A stretch of 64,000 nt of DNA. Origin: Sorangium cellulosum So0157-2 (GTDB taxonomy: Bacteria; Myxococcota_A; Polyangia; Polyangiales; Polyangiaceae). Where the stretch lies: positions 248,001-312,000 of the forward strand of contig NC_021658.1 in the NCBI RefSeq assembly GCF_000418325.1, read 5' to 3'. Under the pieces are notes generated by a model. The model saw only the letters and a list, made by a program, of their open reading frames with translations, had not been told where the DNA came from and made no database searches. Made by a program: the position numbers and the translations under genes. Positions 63,545 to 64,000 of the stretch are shown in pieces. The first letter of the stretch is position 1, and every line of letters starts with the position of its first letter.

Positions 63545-64000
63545 CTATTCAGGAAGCCGCAGCGTCTCCACGGCGACGCCGTCCTCGCCCGAGATCATCT
63601 TGCCCTCCTGGTCCCAGCTGATGGCGCCCTTGCCCGGCGGCCCCAGCGTGAAGGCGACGCCCAGGGTCGTGAGCCGGTCCTCGTCGAGGCAGGCGATGCC
63701 GATCGAGTCGCCGCCGCGCCCCGGGCCGCCGTAGCCACCCTCGCCGCCGTCGCCCCCGTTGCAGAGGCAGGCCGAGCGGTCCTCCAGCACGCCGCCCGGT
63801 GCACCCCGGCCGCCTCGTCCGCCTCGCTGGGCCTCGCCGCCGTCGCCGCCCGGGCCGCCGTCGGACGTCTCGATCTCGCTGTCGCGCACGGTCACCCTGG
63901 CGTCAGCGCGACGATGCCGATGCTCGGGGACCCGTTCTCGCCCCCCTTGCCCCCTTGCCGCCTCGGCCACCGAAGCCCGGCCCCGCCCCGCGTGGCGCCC
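63545..64000 (-). pseudogene. Gly-rich protein gene, copy 3 (runs off window end)
   Basis: From the stop at 63545 the minus strand reads, upstream, GDSIGIACLDEDRLTTLGVA, GAPGGVLEDRSACLCNGGDG and TVRDSEIETSDGGPGGDGGE. It is over 85 percent like copy 2. A single missing base near 63905, compared with copy 2, shifts the frame before GGENGSPSIGIVAL. The start lies beyond the window. If the base loss is a sequencing error, this is the most complete copy. Confidence 0.6.

Overview
The DNA is very GC-rich, carries many Tat/Sec lipoproteins, one-component and hybrid signalling proteins, an Rhs polymorphic toxin with the amino-terminal style common in myxobacteria, DUF1552, LanC-like and large STAND-like ATPase genes, and wide non-coding gaps. 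This fits a large-genome myxobacterium of the Sorangium/Polyangium type (inference from gene content; no rRNA or tRNA gene is present to prove it).

Layout. 1-9.9 kb: a radical SAM protein cut by the window edge, remnants of a GNAT acetyltransferase and of a vanadium haloperoxidase, a hybrid histidine kinase whose linker carries a 2-nt frameshift in a 21-nt repeat, an M20 peptidase preceded by a LanC-like protein, an LRR-like protein and a PAS-STAS regulator. 10-19 kb: a six-repeat propeller protein, a large lipoprotein that joins lamin-tail domains to a dikinase-like His domain and ATP-grasp domain, a small Cys-rich lipoprotein and a giant ATPase. 19-26 kb: a sugar-uptake region, with an Mgl-type ABC importer (mglB-mglA-mglC), an aldo/keto reductase, a periplasmic cytochrome c and a Gfo/Idh oxidoreductase. 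The importer and the cytochrome are fired divergently from two promoters with the same layout, each with a LacI-type palindrome over its -10 box. 26-37 kb: membrane proteins, two glutathione transferase-like proteins, an AAA ATPase, a LysR regulator divergent from a metallo-beta-lactamase-fold lipoprotein, an HD hydrolase and a GlxA-type regulator.

37-43 kb is a graveyard and nursery of small selfish pairs: HNH endonuclease with its partner, two ParE/antitoxin sets (one broken), two nucleotidyltransferase pairs (both truncated), UPF0175/DUF3368, and radC traces. 42.2-50.8 kb is an Rhs island: an Rhs protein ending in a predicted zinc deaminase toxin and a two-lobed predicted immunity protein lie between two near-identical 994-bp direct repeats, each with a whole radC gene. 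The right-hand repeat is joined to a complete ECF-like sigma gene, of which the left-hand repeat keeps only the last codons.

51.5-55 kb holds a small chromosomal integron: an IntI-type integrase on the minus strand, a 42-nt tandem repeat and a GTTAGGC core on the attI side, then a plus-strand cassette with a virginiamycin B lyase-like gene that ends in a clear 63-bp attC site. 55-64 kb carries hypothetical genes, a DUF1552 Tat protein, a PIN toxin pair, a further ParE pair, a DUF433 remnant, a glycosyltransferase remnant and three damaged copies of a Gly-rich protein gene, the last cut by the window end.

The most notable points for follow-up are the repeat-flanked Rhs deaminase island, the integron with its lyase cassette, the paired LacI-type operators and the exported dikinase-like lipoprotein.
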